From Niastella koreensis GR20-10 (GTDB lineage: Bacteria > Bacteroidota > Bacteroidia > Chitinophagales > Chitinophagaceae), in contig NC_016609.1 of assembly GCF_000246855.1 (NCBI RefSeq), positions 6,584,744-6,648,743 on the forward strand: a DNA stretch of 64,000 nucleotides. Reading direction: 5' to 3'. Positions 53,102 to 61,963 of the stretch are shown one piece after another. The notes under the pieces were generated by a model. The model was not told where the DNA came from. It did not search any database and was given only the letters and a program-made list of their open reading frames with translations. Position 1 is the first letter of the stretch; each line of letters opens with the position of its first letter. Position numbers and translations under genes: made by a program.

Positions 53102-53868
53102 TCTCTTCTAATAAAATATTTTTAGTGGCTGTATTAACCGTAGAACCCGAATTAATAGTAGCAGGCGCCGGCGCCGGCGATCCGGAACTCATTACCCTGA
53201 AAGCATACAAACTTTTACAGGAAGTACCGGTTGTATTGTACGATAACCTGGTAAATAAGTCATTGCTCGATTATACCAAACCTGGTTGTGAAAACATTTA
53301 TGTAGGTAAGCTTCCCTATGGCGATTATACGCCGCAGGAACAAATACATGAATTGATAAAAGAAAAGGCTTTTTCAAAAGGCAGGGTATTGCGGTTAAAG
53401 GGCGGAGATCCTTTTATTTTTGGAAGAGGGTTTGAAGAAATATTGTTTGCCCGCCAACATGGAATAAAAACAACGTTCATTCCCGGTATTACCAGTATGC
53501 AGGCCAGTGGCTTGTACGACATTCCTTTAACCTTTCGTAATATCAGCGAAAGTATATGGGTAGTTACCGGTACTAAAAAAGATGGCTCTTTATCTGCCGA
53601 TCTGCAGCTGGCCATACAAAGCAAAGCCACCGTTGTTATTTATATGGGTATGAAAAAGCTGCCTGAAATTGCCAGCATATATATCGATAAGGGTTATGGT
53701 GATATGCCTGCTGCTATCATTCATTATGCGTCAACGCCGCAACATAAACTTGTCAGGAGCGCCATCAAAGACCTGCCACAGCTGGCGCTGGAACAACACA
53801 TAACTCATCCGGCGCTTATCATCATTGGTCCGGTTACAAATGCAGATTTATTGGCGGGCACCGAATAA
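53098..53868 (+). CDS. cobA: Uroporphyrinogen-III C-methyltransferase (SUMT)
   Basis: Methylates uroporphyrinogen III at C2 and C7 to precorrin-2, the first step to siroheme, the cofactor of NirB. 256 residues; the SUMT motifs are AGAGAGDPELITLKA (about 22-36), VLYDNLVNKSLLD, RLKGGDPFIFGRGFEE (about 99-114) and PGITSMQASGLYDIPLTFR. ATG at 53098 overlaps the crp stop; a shorter start cannot be excluded, as the first 17 residues are not conserved-looking. Co-transcription with the Crp/Fnr gene ties cofactor supply to nitrite reductase expression. Confidence 0.94.
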   Translation: MISSNKIFLVAVLTVEPELIVAGAGAGDPELITLKAYKLLQEVPVVLYDNLVNKSLLDYTKPGCENIYVGKLPYGDYTPQEQIHELIKEKAFSKGRVLRLKGGDPFIFGRGFEEILFARQHGIKTTFIPGITSMQASGLYDIPLTFRNISESIWVVTGTKKDGSLSADLQLAIQSKATVVIYMGMKKLPEIASIYIDKGYGDMPAAIIHYASTPQHKLVRSAIKDLPQLALEQHITHPALIIIGPVTNADLLAGTE

Positions 53869-54214
53869 CCACCAATAAATCTGCTAATACATATATACGG
53901 TTGTTATAAAACGTTATACATTACAACAAATTCATACTTCAAAACGTAGTTTTTAACAGGACTCCTGTCCTGCCCGTTATTTCTAAGTACTTCTATGTAT
54001 CGCTATATAAATGATGGGGCGTATTCACGCAAGATTCACAAATTTCCTGTTGTCACGAAACAGGATTCCGGTGTTTTCATCAAGGCATTCTGTCAATAGT
54101 AGCAACAAGTAAGAATTTAGCGATACTACGCCTTAAATTCTTGTAATTATTCAAAGGCTCTGGTTAGGCACTTAAAGTTCCCGGACTAAATTACCGGGAG
54201 CTTATACAACCGTT
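53869..54214. other. 346-bp intergenic region
   Basis: No ORF supported. Holds three short inverted repeats: CAGGAC/GTCCTG (53957-53972), AAGAATTTA/TAAATTCTT (54111-54142) and TCCCGG/CCGGGA (54179-54199), the last ending 15 bp before the next start codon. None is followed by a T-run, so no terminator for cobA is claimed. Confidence 0.6.
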
Positions 54215-54826
54215 ATGCAAATAACATGCACTACACCAGGAATCACAGGCTTGAAGGATGGGTTAATTTCTTCAACCGGCCTGCACTCGAAGAAGGGAAT
54301 AGTTTATTCAAAACTTTTTCAACCTTCTTCGTATACGTTATCGTTACGCCCTTTTAACATTCCGCTAGACATGCCCGCCATATATAACTGGGCATGGAAA
54401 CTAAGCCGCGCTGCTGATACTGTAGCAGCCAGTTACCTGTATGCAGGCAGTTCTGATTTTGCCCGTTCATTTATGGTATTATTGAATAACCGGCTCGCTC
54501 TTTGCCAGATTGATATTTGTGCTGCTGACAAGGACGAGTTATATGATACATATCCAACTTCCAACGGCGATTATATTATACGGCTTCTGATGAACACCAA
54601 CAGGAGTAACGTTCGCCCCCTACACCTCAGAGCCCTTCAAACCTGTTTGGAATATTTCTTTTTATTCCCTGAGATCAAACAGATCATCGCTGAACCCGAA
54701 GCCGAGAATAAAATGTACAACGAAATTTTATTACAGGCCGGTTTTCAGCAGGAAGTACAGGTTTTTAGCCATTATGCAGTATGTAACCTATTAGTTTGTA
54801 CACGACAAAGCTTTATACCAGAATAG
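54215..54826 (+). CDS. GNAT acetyltransferase of the siderophore type (IucB/AcsD-like)
   Basis: 203 residues. Residues about 45-195 resemble the acetyltransferase-8 family, which acylates N-hydroxy-amines in siderophore assembly: LRPFNIPLDMPAIYNWAWK at the start, SFMVLLNNRLALCQIDICAADKDELYDTY in the middle, and IAEPEAENKMYNEILLQAGFQ as the acetyl-CoA-binding C-terminal part. The first 40 residues are not conserved-looking. ATG at 54215. No siderophore synthetase or receptor is nearby, so it is an orphan and the substrate is unknown. Similarity is by pattern only. Confidence 0.65.
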   Translation: MQITCTTPGITGLKDGLISSTGLHSKKGIVYSKLFQPSSYTLSLRPFNIPLDMPAIYNWAWKLSRAADTVAASYLYAGSSDFARSFMVLLNNRLALCQIDICAADKDELYDTYPTSNGDYIIRLLMNTNRSNVRPLHLRALQTCLEYFFLFPEIKQIIAEPEAENKMYNEILLQAGFQQEVQVFSHYAVCNLLVCTRQSFIPE

Positions 54827-55016
54827 TCCATTAACCTTGTCCCAACCAGCTAAGCGTAAAAAGTAAAGGATTCCTTTGCTTTCCTGCACTTAGTCTTAAC
54901 CTTGTCCTTGAAATCAAGAGCCAATAGCGAGTAAAAGAGCTGTCAAGCGCTTTCCATAAAAACCTCTTTACACTCTTTTGCTCCTTGCCGCTCTTGGCTT
55001 ACAACCTTGTCACTGG

Positions 55017-55062
55017 TACCTTGTCCTAATGGTTACCTTGTCCTAATGGTTACCTTGTCCTA
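55017..55062. repeat. 17-bp tandem repeat, 2.7 copies
   Basis: TACCTTGTCCTAATGGT at 55017-55033 and 55034-55050, followed by a partial third copy to 55062. Seen directly. Confidence 0.9.
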
Positions 55063-55250
55063 TAAAAGCAGCCCCCAGGCCGGGAGTGAAAAAGGAGCTT
55101 TAGAAACATTCCGGAAACTTCTTTACTTTCTTTTTCAGACAACTCCTGGCACTAATGATCCTCAGTTTGCTTGCCTTATCCTTCAATACCTTATCCACCC
55201 ATGCATTACCATGGGCCATGAAGCAGAGTAAAAAGAATCATTAAACCCAG

Positions 55251-55286
55251 GGAGGGAATCAGCAATGGTTCCCTCCTTTTGTTTTT
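55251..55286 (+). terminator. Rho-independent terminator
   Basis: Stem GGAGGGAA (55251-55258) with TTCCCTCC (55269-55276), loop of 10, followed by TTTTGTTTTT. Oriented for the plus strand, 20 bp after the doubtful short frame ending at 55231. Confidence 0.8.
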
Positions 55287-55397
55287 ACCTTTTCGTATCT
55301 TATTCATTTATACTGCTGTAGATTAATCTCTACACCATCCTTTCCTGCCGGGCATGAAATTTTAGCTGATATGACGTTAACACATAAACCAATTAAC

Positions 55398-55613
55398 ATG
55401 AAACTGATAGGCATTTTACTGATCGTCATTGGCATACTCATGATCATTATGAAAGAAGTAAACTTCACCACTAAAAAGGAAGTAGCTGATCTGGGTCCTG
55501 TTGAAATAAAGAAAAAAGAACAACATACGCTTTCGTGGCCATTGTATGCAGGTATTGGCATTGCCGCCTGCGGAGTGGTTGTACTCGCCGCCGGCAGTCG
55601 TAAAACATCGTAA
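55398..55613 (+). CDS. Small membrane protein, unknown function
   Basis: 71 residues from ATG 55398 (MKLIGILLIVIGILMIIMKEVNFTTKKEV); the upstream frame start at 55371 is less likely. Two hydrophobic helices (about 3-20 and 46-62) flank a short charged loop (TTKKEVADLGPVEIKKKEQH). This layout, with the phrase FTTKKEV..LGPVEI, matches a small conserved protein often seen in Bacteroidota. Function not known; followed by a YtxH protein on the same strand, suggesting an envelope-stress pair. Confidence 0.75.
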   Translation: MKLIGILLIVIGILMIIMKEVNFTTKKEVADLGPVEIKKKEQHTLSWPLYAGIGIAACGVVVLAAGSRKTS

Positions 55614-55750
55614 CGGGGTTCTTCCCTCAATGGGGATTTTTATGGACAGTGGCCTTTTATACAATCTTATCAGTCAAGGAATTAATTGCGGAACAGGATT
55701 TGAAGACAATTATTAACAACAAATCTATTACTTATTTAAAATTTATAATC

Positions 55751-55963
55751 ATGACTACAACAACTAAAGTTATTCTGGGCCTGGTGGGTGCTGCTGCTGT
55801 TGGCGCCGCAGTGGGAATGTTATTAGCTCCTGAAAAAGGAAGTGATATCAGAAAGAACATTAAGGATTCAGCCGGCAAATGGTCTGACAAACTTAGTGAC
55901 ATGTGGCAAAATGGTAAAAAAGCTGCCGATAAAGCCTCTTCTCGGATGCAAACCGAAATGTAA
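55751..55963 (+). CDS. YtxH-domain small protein
   Basis: 70 residues from ATG 55751; the longer frame upstream is not supported. One N-terminal membrane helix with a Gly/Ala pattern (ILGLVGAAAVGAAVGMLLAPEKGSDIRKNI) is the YtxH signature, followed by a charged amphipathic helix (KDSAGKWSDKLSDMWQNGKKAADKA). General-stress type membrane protein; precise role unknown. A strong terminator follows 33 bp downstream. Confidence 0.88.
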   Translation: MTTTTKVILGLVGAAAVGAAVGMLLAPEKGSDIRKNIKDSAGKWSDKLSDMWQNGKKAADKASSRMQTEM

Positions 55964-55995
55964 GATTCGGTTTCAACACCGAAAACCATATCCGG

Positions 55996-56022
55996 GCAGG
56001 CCAAAGGCCTGCTCTTTTTTTT
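55996..56022 (+). terminator. Rho-independent terminator of the YtxH gene
   Basis: Perfect stem GCAGGCC (55996-56002) with GGCCTGC (56006-56012), AAA loop, then TCTTTTTTTT. Confidence 0.92.
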
Positions 56023-56041
56023 GCCTGTACGCACCATAAAT

Positions 56042-56076
56042 AAAAAAGTCCCCCAATTAAATCGAGGGACTTTTTA
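56042..56076 (-). terminator. Terminator of the G8/PKD surface protein gene (bidirectional shape)
   Basis: AAAAAGTCCC (56043-56052) pairs with GGGACTTTTT (56066-56075) around a 13-base loop. Read on the minus strand it ends in GGGACTTTTTT and lies 18 bases after the stop codon of the gene at 56094. Confidence 0.88.
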
Positions 56077-56093
56077 TATGCTTAAAATCGGGA

Positions 56094-59000
56094 TTACTGC
56101 TTCACTAACTTAGTAATTGCTTTGATACTTCCCTGCCATACAACCACGGTGTATATACCCGGTCTCCAGTAAGCCCCCACAGTAATTGTGGCATTATTGC
56201 TTACATTATAGATAGAGGTAACATACCCGCCGGTTGAATCATAAATGTGAATAAAGATCGGATCTGTATTCGCACTGGTGATCTTCAATTTGAATGTGGT
56301 AGTTGAAGGGTTGGGCGAAGCAACAACTGTTAAAATACCCAGGTCTGGTTGTTTTACTCCAAGCACGGTTACGGTAACGGTATCGGTGTTGGTGGCGCCT
56401 TTATCGTCGGTAACAGTAAGCCTGAATACATAAGTACCGGCAACCATGTTGTTCAACACTGTGGTGGCTGCCGATGGGGTTAACAAAGTGAAGGTGGTAG
56501 GTCCACTTATTTTCACCCATTTGTAGGCAACGATCTTACCATCAGCATCATAAGACTGCGATCCATCCAGCGTAATGCCGGCGTTTGGCAGCTGTACGGT
56601 AACATCATTGCCGGCATTGGCTACCGGAGGCTGGTTACCTGGTGATGTTACGTCGTTCACCACGATGGTAACATCATCTTTGGCCGTGGCGCCGCTGTTA
56701 TCAGTTACAGTTAAACTGAACACATACGTACCTACTACCAGGTTGCTTACCACTGTAATGGCAGAACCCACACTGGCGATCAGGGCCGTATTTGGTCCGC
56801 CTGATTGTGTCCAAAGATATTTGGTAATTGAACCATCAGGATCTTTTGAACCGGAACCATTCAGGGTTACGCTGTTTGTTGGCAGGGTAATTACCTGGTC
56901 AGCTCCTGCATTGGATACAGGTGCCTGGTTGGCTGGTGTAGTGGTATTACTTACGATCACGTTCACATCATCATAAGCAGTTGCACCTTTATCGTCGGTT
57001 ACAGTTAAGCGAAACACATAAGTACCTGCTACCAGTCCACTTACTGCTGTTGCTGCAGAGCTGGCATTGGCAAAAGTAAAATTGGAAGGCCCGCTAACTT
57101 TTGTCCAGGCATATGTTGCAATAGTGCCATCAGGGTCTTTTGACGCCCCGCCATTCAGCGTTGCGCTGTTATTGGGAAGGGTAAGATTAATGTCAGCACC
57201 TGCATTGGCTACCGGCGCCAGGTTTGCAGCCTGTACAGTTACCGTTACGTCGTCTGTAGCTGTTGCGCCTTTATCATCGGTTACTGTTAAGCGGAATACA
57301 TATACACCTGCGGCCAAACCGGTTACGGTTGTGGTTGCGGCGCCTGCGCTGGTAATGTTGTATTGCGAAGGACCGCCGGTTTTTGCCCATGCGTAGGTTT
57401 TGATAGTTCCATCCGGATCTTTCGAAGCTGTTCCATCCAGGGTTACTGTGTTTGCAGGTAACGTAATGGTCATATCAGTTCCGGCATTGGCAACTGGTGG
57501 TTGATTGGTTGTAGGTGGTGGGGTGGTGCCAATAGGATCAGCGAAAAGCTGGTCCATAGGAACATACTCCATTATTGTACTGGGGCTCGACCAGTACAAA
57601 CCCATTCCCATACGGTCGTCTGTATTGAAATGTTCTATCTTGATATCGTACTTCTGGCCTGCTACCAGGTTAATGGCGGTAGCATTCAATTGACCGGGGT
57701 ACATTTCCTTCCAGCTATCAAGAAGAAGCTTACCATCTACCCAAAACCGTACCCCTCCGCCTGTTTCCAGCGTGAAGGTGTAAGCTTCAGTGAACTGGGC
57801 CATTATTTTTCCAGTCCAGCGTATTGAGTAGGTATTACTTGTGATTCTATAATTTACCCCAAGCTCTGTCCAGTCAACGAAGCTGATATTGGGATCTATT
57901 CTTGAAAATACGGGCTTCGATAAGGCGGCATCACTGAAATAATCGCCTTTCAAACCAAGTCCATTTCCCCAGATAGTAGCTGCAAACGGGGCAATGGTTG
58001 ATTTACCTGATTTGGTAAGCATATAAGGTGTGCCGGAAATGGGTTGAACCCTGATGTTCTCAGTGGAGGATGCAACTGGACTCAGCAGATAATCCACTGC
58101 GCTTGAGGCCAGGGCCAGCGCGCCACCTGCAATACCAGATGTGGTACACATGATGATATCAAGGTCTTTCAACGCCTGTGGTGAGGCGTTCATAATACCT
58201 GCTACTTTGTGACCTGTAATGGTACAGTTTCTGATAAATACCGGTCTGGCTCCATCCAAAGGACCTTCGTCCAGCACAATGGCATAATCCTGACCAGCTG
58301 CATCGATGATCAGGTTCTGGAACTTTAATGCATTGCTGTTTCCAGATGATGCTTTGATTGTTATCAGGCTGTTGTAAATATAACCACCAGTGTACAAATA
58401 AGTGTTTGTATAAGCACCGTGGTAAATGCCCATTCCACAATTATATATGATGGAATCGTGATTGATGTGGTTCTTCAGGTTGTTTTGCCAGGAGATCAGA
58501 CCGCAATGGCAGTTGTGGGCCATGTTGTTCTTGAATTCCCAAATGCTTTCAATCTTTCCTTCCATCCAGTAATAAGCGCCACCTGCCCTAAAGTCGCCGG
58601 TAGTGCCTATTACTACGTTATTGTTGCAAACGTTGTCGTCACCAATTCCTAATAAGAAACCGCTGGATGCAAAAGTGGGTGCATCACTGGAATCCACATC
58701 GAGCGCATTGTGAATGAAATTACTGATGGCCACCAGGTTACCATCCCAGGTAATAGCATGTGTTAAGTCAAGTACATCCCACCAGAAGGCGATCTCCATT
58801 CCATTGTAGGCTACGTTGCCCTTCATGGTTATGCCATTCGAGGCGTGGGGTACATAGCAGTGGCTGCCGGTGTCGCGCACTACACAACCTTCTACCACCG
58901 ATCCTACGCTGCCGTTATCACAGTGGTGAAAGTGAATGCCATATCTTCCCAAAACAAACTCCGCGGTAGAGTCGCCACCACGGTCTTTGCGGGGACCGAT

Positions 59001-59900
59001 GTACCGGATCTGGATGTTCGAAATTGATTGTGGTACAGAAGAACGAATAAAAATGTGCGTTCTGCCCTTGGCAGTTCCTTCAACCCGCACGTTTCTTGTA
59101 AGGTTAATTACCTCTGCAGTCCACATGTTATTGATCTGTGGATGCGCACGCAAGGTAGCCGCGCTTAAGGTAATTGATGATCCCGAAATACTTTTGATAG
59201 TCCGCTCATCAAAGCCTGTAAGATAAGCGTCGCCCACAGCAGGTGAATCGGTTGGTGCGATGCTGATTTCATCGCCCACCTGCCAGCCTGTTGGAGAGCT
59301 GTTTAAATTAATGCTGGTGGCGCCAGCGGCAATGTTGCCTGAGGCACGTACAAACGCAGTTTTGGTGGTTCCTACCAGATCCAGAATACCTGATCCCATT
59401 GCCCACAAGCCAACATCTGTGGTCAACACATCCATACCGCCACCAACGAAATTGCTTTCGTTGATATTAATAAATTGTAATAATTGAATTACACTGGCAG
59501 ATGAGGGACGCATTGTTAATTTACCTTCTACTACTACATTACCTGAAGTCTGCAACGTTCTGCTATTGTTGCTGTCGAACTGTAATGTGGCTCCACTGCT
59601 TACACTTACACCTGCATAACTTGCCGTTGTTAAATCGTAAGTAACTGTATGCCCTGATGAAATGAGTGGGATGTCTGAAGGACCGGGTAATTTACCACCC
59701 CAGGTCCCGGGATCAGACCAATTGCCTGATTGTACTGTGGAGATAGTACCTTCCAATGCGAATGTTTGGCGAGGCGCGCACTTAACTACGCTGGCACGGA
59801 TTTCCTGCTTCTTCGCCCCCAATTGGGTGGCAATAGCTACTCCGGTAGCAGTCAAAGACGTGTCACGGAGGAACTTCCTTCGAGTAGTGTTGTGATTCAT
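56094..59900 (-). CDS. Tat-signal G8/beta-helix/PA14/PKD surface protein with T9SS domain
   Basis: 1268 residues. The N-terminus TTRRKFLRDTSLTATGVAIATQLGA has a twin-arginine motif (Arg7-Arg8). About 50-170 is a G8-like domain (SGNWSDPGTWGGKLPGPSDIPLISSGHTVTYD), and about 230-640 is a parallel beta-helix (IRYIGPRKDRGG, FHHCDNGSVGSVVEGCVVRDTGSHCY). A PA14 domain at about 648-787 (LKGDYFSDAALSKPVFSRID; GGGVRFWVDGKLLLDSW) and four PKD repeats at about 800-1180 (PPVANAGxDxTxxLP...VTDDKGA) follow, with a type A T9SS sorting domain at the C-terminus (VASPNPSTTTFKLKI...GIYTVVVWQG). The fold order resembles CEMIP-like G8 proteins acting on polysaccharides. Enzymatic activity is not shown, and it stands alone on its strand. 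Confidence 0.9.
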   Translation of the reverse strand: MNHNTTRRKFLRDTSLTATGVAIATQLGAKKQEIRASVVKCAPRQTFALEGTISTVQSGNWSDPGTWGGKLPGPSDIPLISSGHTVTYDLTTASYAGVSVSSGATLQFDSNNSRTLQTSGNVVVEGKLTMRPSSASVIQLLQFININESNFVGGGMDVLTTDVGLWAMGSGILDLVGTTKTAFVRASGNIAAGATSINLNSSPTGWQVGDEISIAPTDSPAVGDAYLTGFDERTIKSISGSSITLSAATLRAHPQINNMWTAEVINLTRNVRVEGTAKGRTHIFIRSSVPQSISNIQIRYIGPRKDRGGDSTAEFVLGRYGIHFHHCDNGSVGSVVEGCVVRDTGSHCYVPHASNGITMKGNVAYNGMEIAFWWDVLDLTHAITWDGNLVAISNFIHNALDVDSSDAPTFASSGFLLGIGDDNVCNNNVVIGTTGDFRAGGAYYWMEGKIESIWEFKNNMAHNCHCGLISWQNNLKNHINHDSIIYNCGMGIYHGAYTNTYLYTGGYIYNSLITIKASSGNSNALKFQNLIIDAAGQDYAIVLDEGPLDGARPVFIRNCTITGHKVAGIMNASPQALKDLDIIMCTTSGIAGGALALASSAVDYLLSPVASSTENIRVQPISGTPYMLTKSGKSTIAPFAATIWGNGLGLKGDYFSDAALSKPVFSRIDPNISFVDWTELGVNYRITSNTYSIRWTGKIMAQFTEAYTFTLETGGGVRFWVDGKLLLDSWKEMYPGQLNATAINLVAGQKYDIKIEHFNTDDRMGMGLYWSSPSTIMEYVPMDQLFADPIGTTPPPTTNQPPVANAGTDMTITLPANTVTLDGTASKDPDGTIKTYAWAKTGGPSQYNITSAGAATTTVTGLAAGVYVFRLTVTDDKGATATDDVTVTVQAANLAPVANAGADINLTLPNNSATLNGGASKDPDGTIATYAWTKVSGPSNFTFANASSAATAVSGLVAGTYVFRLTVTDDKGATAYDDVNVIVSNTTTPANQAPVSNAGADQVITLPTNSVTLNGSGSKDPDGSITKYLWTQSGGPNTALIASVGSAITVVSNLVVGTYVFSLTVTDNSGATAKDDVTIVVNDVTSPGNQPPVANAGNDVTVQLPNAGITLDGSQSYDADGKIVAYKWVKISGPTTFTLLTPSAATTVLNNMVAGTYVFRLTVTDDKGATNTDTVTVTVLGVKQPDLGILTVVASPNPSTTTFKLKITSANTDPIFIHIYDSTGGYVTSIYNVSNNATITVGAYWRPGIYTVVVWQGSIKAITKLVKQ

Positions 59901-60537
59901 AGGGATATTTTTACGTTTTTCTTAAAGAGTAATTTCACGGTAAGCTCAACAAACATGATGCCCAAAAATTTGTTCATTAAAAGAATCATAAAAAAATAGA
60001 CTTAAGTCAAATACATTTCCCGAAATCAAATATGAAATGATTTGCTCGCTATTTTAAAATACTCATCTTCATAGAACTCGCTACCGTGCTGGTATTTATT
60101 ATAAACTGCGCACAATAAAAAAAAGTATGGTGAAAAATTTTAGATTTCAAAATGCAGTATTGCCTGGTATGTACACAACGGAAACATACTATTCTGTTAT
60201 GGAGTTTATACTATTTTTCACTAAGCACTTGTACTTAGTGAAATGTGGAAAACAGCTGGCTAACAGGAGTCTAAGAAAATAAAGCAAAAGAAGGAATTGT
60301 ACGATGAGTTGAGAAAAACGTGCAGATCAGATGTATTGGTGAGAAACAAAAAAGCCAGTTCCATTAAAATTAAATTTAATAGAACTGGCAGAACATATAT
60401 ACTATAAAGAAGAAGAAAACAAAATCAAAAAGGCCCGTCGCTATTAATTGTAATAAAAACATTTCACAGCACTGACTGGGCAAAACGAGGAGCGAAAAAA
60501 CTTTTGTGGCTACTTTTAAACCATATGCAGCGGCAGG
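59901..60537. other. 637-bp AT-rich intergenic region
   Basis: Between the surface protein start (59900) and the deacetylase stop (60538). No ORF above background on either strand. Contains a minus-strand terminator-like hairpin (60346-60389). 59901-60130 should hold the promoter of the surface protein gene; no consensus was recognised with confidence. Confidence 0.65.
60346..60389 (-). terminator. Rho-independent terminator of the deacetylase operon
   Basis: GCCAGTTC (60354-60361) and GAACTGGC (60382-60389) pair, with one mismatch and a further 6-bp inner stem ATTAAA/TTTAAT. On the minus strand the stem is followed by TTTTTTTGTTT. It lies about 150 bp beyond the stop at 60538. Confidence 0.75.
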
Positions 60538-61380
60538 CTATTTCAGCAAACTTTCAATGCGATTGAAGATTTTTATGAAGCCCCACAACGCCACTTTAAA
60601 CTTCCATAACGGAAACAAGCCATTTACGTGAATACGGCTGATGAAGTATTTATTTTGAAGCGGCAGTTTATCAACCCAATTACTTACCCGGAAAGCCAGG
60701 CGGATGTCATTTTGTTGTAGCAGCTCAAACATAGCCTGGCGCTTATTCCCATCCTTTTGGTTGTAAGCGCCAAAAGTATACGCATGGCAGGGCTGAAGGG
60801 GAATACCCAGTTCCTGCAACCTGGCTTTTGTTTTTTTAAGATCTGCTTCTATTTCGGGCAGGCTCAATTTTGAATAGCTCTGGTGACTGAAGGTATGCAG
60901 CCCAAACTCAACCAGGTCTTTGCTCATTTCCACCGCTTCCTGCGCCTGCATGAACTCGCCCATGGGATTTGGGTCCAGATGCTTTTTATCGGGCGATTGA
61001 ATAAAGCCGCCCACCAGGAAGATGTTCGCCTTAATATTATATTCTTTCAATACCGGATATAAAGCGGTGTAATTGTCGCGGTAACCATCGTCGAGTGTTA
61101 TCATAACCGGTTTGGCCGGCAGTGGCTTTTTCTGTTCAATATGGGCCAGCACATCACTGATGAAAACGGTGGTATAGCCCTTATTGTTCAGATAACTAAA
61201 ATGCCTGCGCAGTTCCGTCGTATTCACGGTGAGAAAATCAACTTCACTGCCATTATTTATTTTGTGGTAATTCAACACCGGGAACCCGCCAAATGCAGTT
61301 CCCATTTTAATTATATATATCGCTGCTATAACAACTACTAAAACTATTATTATATATACTATCATTAGGTAGTATGTCAT
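60538..61380 (-). CDS. Membrane-anchored polysaccharide deacetylase (CE4-like)
   Basis: 280 residues; an N-terminal membrane helix (MIVYIIIVLVVVIAAIYII) keeps it in the inner membrane facing the periplasm. NodB-fold features: TLDDGYRDN (catalytic base and metal Asp-Asp, near residue 96), HTFSHQSYSKL (metal His pair, near 162) and the late motif HAYTFGAY. Its ATG (61380) overlaps the stop codon of the acetyltransferase gene (ATGA), so the two are translationally coupled. Paralogous to the deacetylase at 61964-62794 (both share ITLDDG[YF]RDNYT and LGIP.QP). Probably modifies an exopolysaccharide during export. Confidence 0.9.
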   Translation of the reverse strand: MTYYLMIVYIIIVLVVVIAAIYIIKMGTAFGGFPVLNYHKINNGSEVDFLTVNTTELRRHFSYLNNKGYTTVFISDVLAHIEQKKPLPAKPVMITLDDGYRDNYTALYPVLKEYNIKANIFLVGGFIQSPDKKHLDPNPMGEFMQAQEAVEMSKDLVEFGLHTFSHQSYSKLSLPEIEADLKKTKARLQELGIPLQPCHAYTFGAYNQKDGNKRQAMFELLQQNDIRLAFRVSNWVDKLPLQNKYFISRIHVNGLFPLWKFKVALWGFIKIFNRIESLLK

Positions 61381-61928
61381 TTAACCGGGTTATTTACATA
61401 TCCTTCCACCGCATTCTCTTTCGGAATTATTTCAAGCGCACGATTACTTAAAACCAAACTATTGGCAGGAATATCTGAGTTTATATATGAATTGGGCGCA
61501 ATCAATACATTATCGCCAATTTTGATATTCCCCACCAGTACCGATCCGGTGCCTATCCATACATTGTTTCCGATAACCGGGCTGCCTTTCATTTTACCCC
61601 GATTGGTTTGGCCAATGGTAACCCCGTGCTCCAGGTTGCAGTTATCGCCAATAACAGCCTTGCCATTCACTACTATCATTCCAAAATGGCCCAGATACAG
61701 CCCCTTCCCTATTTTGGTGGTAATGGGGATCTGAAAGCCATATTTGTATTTATAGCGCTGATACAGCAGGCGATAAAAAATACCGGGGAGCGAAAATCTT
61801 TTGTAACGGGCGCATTTTCGCAAAACAAAAGAATACCGGAAGCCGGGCACCGAAAGGCCCTTAAAAAATGTTTTCCGGTCGTTACGGCCAAAGTAGCGAT
61901 AAAGGTCAGACCTGATCAACTCGTCCAT
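61377..61928 (-). CDS. Hexapeptide-repeat serine-acetyltransferase-like acyltransferase
   Basis: 183 residues. The N-terminal helical part (MDELIRSDLYRYFGRNDRKTFFKGLSVPGFRY) is followed by a left-handed beta-helix (TTKIGKGLYLGHFGMIVVNGKAVIGDNCNLEHGVTIGQ, with GNNVWIGTGSVLVGNIKIGDNVLIAPNS), as in serine O-acetyltransferases and the WcaB/EpsC-type exopolysaccharide acetyltransferases. The position between two deacetylases and near a CapD-like gene favours sugar O-acetylation over cysteine synthesis. ATG at 61928; the last bases overlap the next gene. Confidence 0.88.
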   Translation of the reverse strand: MDELIRSDLYRYFGRNDRKTFFKGLSVPGFRYSFVLRKCARYKRFSLPGIFYRLLYQRYKYKYGFQIPITTKIGKGLYLGHFGMIVVNGKAVIGDNCNLEHGVTIGQTNRGKMKGSPVIGNNVWIGTGSVLVGNIKIGDNVLIAPNSYINSDIPANSLVLSNRALEIIPKENAVEGYVNNPVK

Positions 61929-61963
61929 TACCTTGTATTTACAAATTATAAATCGGAATACGT

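Larger units (their letters stand above)
54827..55397. other. 571-bp intergenic region with ACCTTGTCC repeats and a terminator
   Basis: 54827-55062 is rich in the word ACCTTGTCC (54835, 54898, 55001), ending in a tandem array listed separately. 55063-55250 is unique sequence with a possible 74-codon frame (55007-55231) whose first third reads repeats; its coding status is doubtful. A rho-independent terminator follows at 55251-55286. A short untranslated RNA transcribed on the plus strand and ending there is equally possible. Confidence 0.55.

Noticed and set aside
55007-55231. 74-codon small protein
   Set aside because: First third translates the ACCTTGTCC tandem repeat; no recognisable domain. 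Kept only as a possibility in the region note.
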